Shown one piece after another: positions 63,112 to 64,000 of a stretch of 64,000 nt of DNA. Under the pieces are notes generated by a model. It was not told the DNA's origin. It made no database searches and saw nothing but the letters and a program-made list of their open reading frames with translations. A program made the position numbers and the translations under genes. Source of the DNA: Hydractinia symbiolongicarpus (Eukaryota; Cnidaria; Hydrozoa; Anthoathecata; Hydractiniidae); contig NC_079880.1 in the NCBI RefSeq assembly GCF_029227915.1, positions 22,444,501 to 22,508,500 of the forward strand, written 5' to 3'. The first letter of the stretch is position 1; each line of letters starts with the position of its first letter.

Positions 63112-63515
63112 ACACACTTATTTTTCAAAATTGATTTGTGAGACCTTCCTGAACGGAAAATTCCTCGAACTTTTAATTTTAGATGGGTCCGTCTTGGGTG
63201 AACCGACTGACAGGAAGAAGAAAGACCACAAACCCACAAACCCCAAAATTTGCGAAATTTATTAATTCAGTTAATTCTGCCTACATTCACTTTTAAAAAG
63301 TTTGGTAGAAACACCTTTATTTACTAGTTAGTTAAACAAGTGTTTTGAACACTTGTCTTATCTTTTTAAAAAATAAAAAATATAAAAAAAGTAAAAATAG
63401 TTACCAAGATGAGATTCGAACACACGACGACTCCCGTGTCGGTGCTCAGGGAGGCAAAAATTTCCATTCTTGTAGGACACATTTGCGTTTTAATACAAGC
63501 TCACGAGCTTGTAAA
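63112..63515. repeat. Dispersed repeat, copy 2, with tRNA-like segment
   Basis: Same orientation and block order as 11873-12395. On the minus strand it holds TGTTCGAATCTC (B-box-like) after CACGGGAGTCGTCGTG. Compared with copy 1 it lacks one 45-bp unit and has about 60 bp extra after the tRNA-like part. It ends in a perfect palindrome ACAAGCTCACGAGCTTGT (about 63496-63513). Best read as a SINE or SINE-bearing composite. Confidence 0.6.
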
Positions 63516-64000
63516 AATGAACGAGAAGTAAAAAATACGAAATATACAACCTTGTTTCCATGGCTCTATGTTTTACATTAGGCGAAAGAGCGTTGGGTTA
63601 TTGGGTCGATTAAAAGTTGTTAAAAATTTGAGCAACAGGGAGGCTGTGTATTAGTGTTGCTTGTTGAAGAAAACACTTTCGCCCACGCTAACTTGAACAA
63701 AATATGTGTAATTCGTAAAAAATTATCAAGTGCTTTCTTAATATTTTACTTCTTTCCCGCTAACCACGCAACTAAAAATATGTGGCTACATGGAAGTAAA
63801 AGCTTTGAAATTACACTGTCCATTGTGCGAAATCGAAAAATAAAATATTTTCGATAAATTTCCGAGAAGATATATACTGCCTTTGATATGATAAAAAACA
63901 GAAAAAGCTCTGGAAACAAGCGCATGGAAATTTTTTTGCGAAAGTTAGTTTCTACATGTTCTGAGCGCAGTCGTAAAAACTTGTGTCATGTGGAGTTATA
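63516..64000. other. Right edge, nothing recognised
   Basis: AT-rich sequence without a domain-bearing frame, RNA gene or clear repeat. Confidence 0.4.

Noticed and set aside
63389-63460. A functional tRNA gene
   Set aside because: Only the T-arm-like part is recognisable; acceptor, D and anticodon stems do not form, and the sequence is part of a dispersed repeat.

Overview
The window looks like nuclear DNA of an invertebrate animal. It is AT-rich, its genes are split by GT-AG introns, and the host genes are typical metazoan orthologues. The repeat content and the gene families of the virus-like element suggest a cnidarian, perhaps a hydrozoan; that is inference, not proof.

Host genes, left to right: a BTB-BACK-Kelch protein (minus, 0.75-2.77 kb, KLHL28-like); SPEF1/CLAMP, a microtubule and cilia protein (plus, 8 exons, 5.96-10.54 kb); an SLC25A34/35-type mitochondrial carrier (minus, 4 exons, 12.88-17.37 kb); SEC62 of the ER translocon (minus, 9 exons, 18.29-25.56 kb); SSU72, the RNA polymerase II CTD phosphatase (plus, 5 exons, 25.97-37.07 kb, with an 8.3 kb intron); and a C2H2 zinc-finger/AT-hook protein (plus, 56.58-61.50 kb). 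For the four genes with exons resolved throughout, the joined exons keep frame and give lengths close to the family norm. SEC62 and SSU72 are head to head across about 415 bp.

Between SSU72 and the zinc-finger gene, at about 39.5-52.0 kb, lies a degraded Polinton/Maverick-family virus-like element. It stands out by its higher GC and its dense, nearly intronless genes on both strands. I recognise a protein-primed type B DNA polymerase, a retroviral-type integrase cut short by a deletion, a double-jelly-roll-type major capsid protein, an HNH-like nuclease gene, coiled-coil/membrane proteins, a zinc-ribbon protein, a SAP-like protein and a 24-residue-repeat protein. Almost every gene carries in-frame stops and/or frameshifts, so the copy is dead. 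Many of its gene starts follow an AATAAA-like string directly. I could not find its terminal inverted repeats, a packaging ATPase or a protease.

The rest is gene-poor and full of small mobile elements: nested inverted-repeat elements at 3.4-4.8 kb, a 101-bp foldback with a 9-bp target duplication at 11.2 kb, a dispersed tRNA-like repeat with copies at 12 kb and 63 kb, a 5'-truncated LINE tail with an 11-bp target duplication at 54.2 kb, a retroelement fragment at 52.0 kb, hAT-like fragments, and several mini- and microsatellites.
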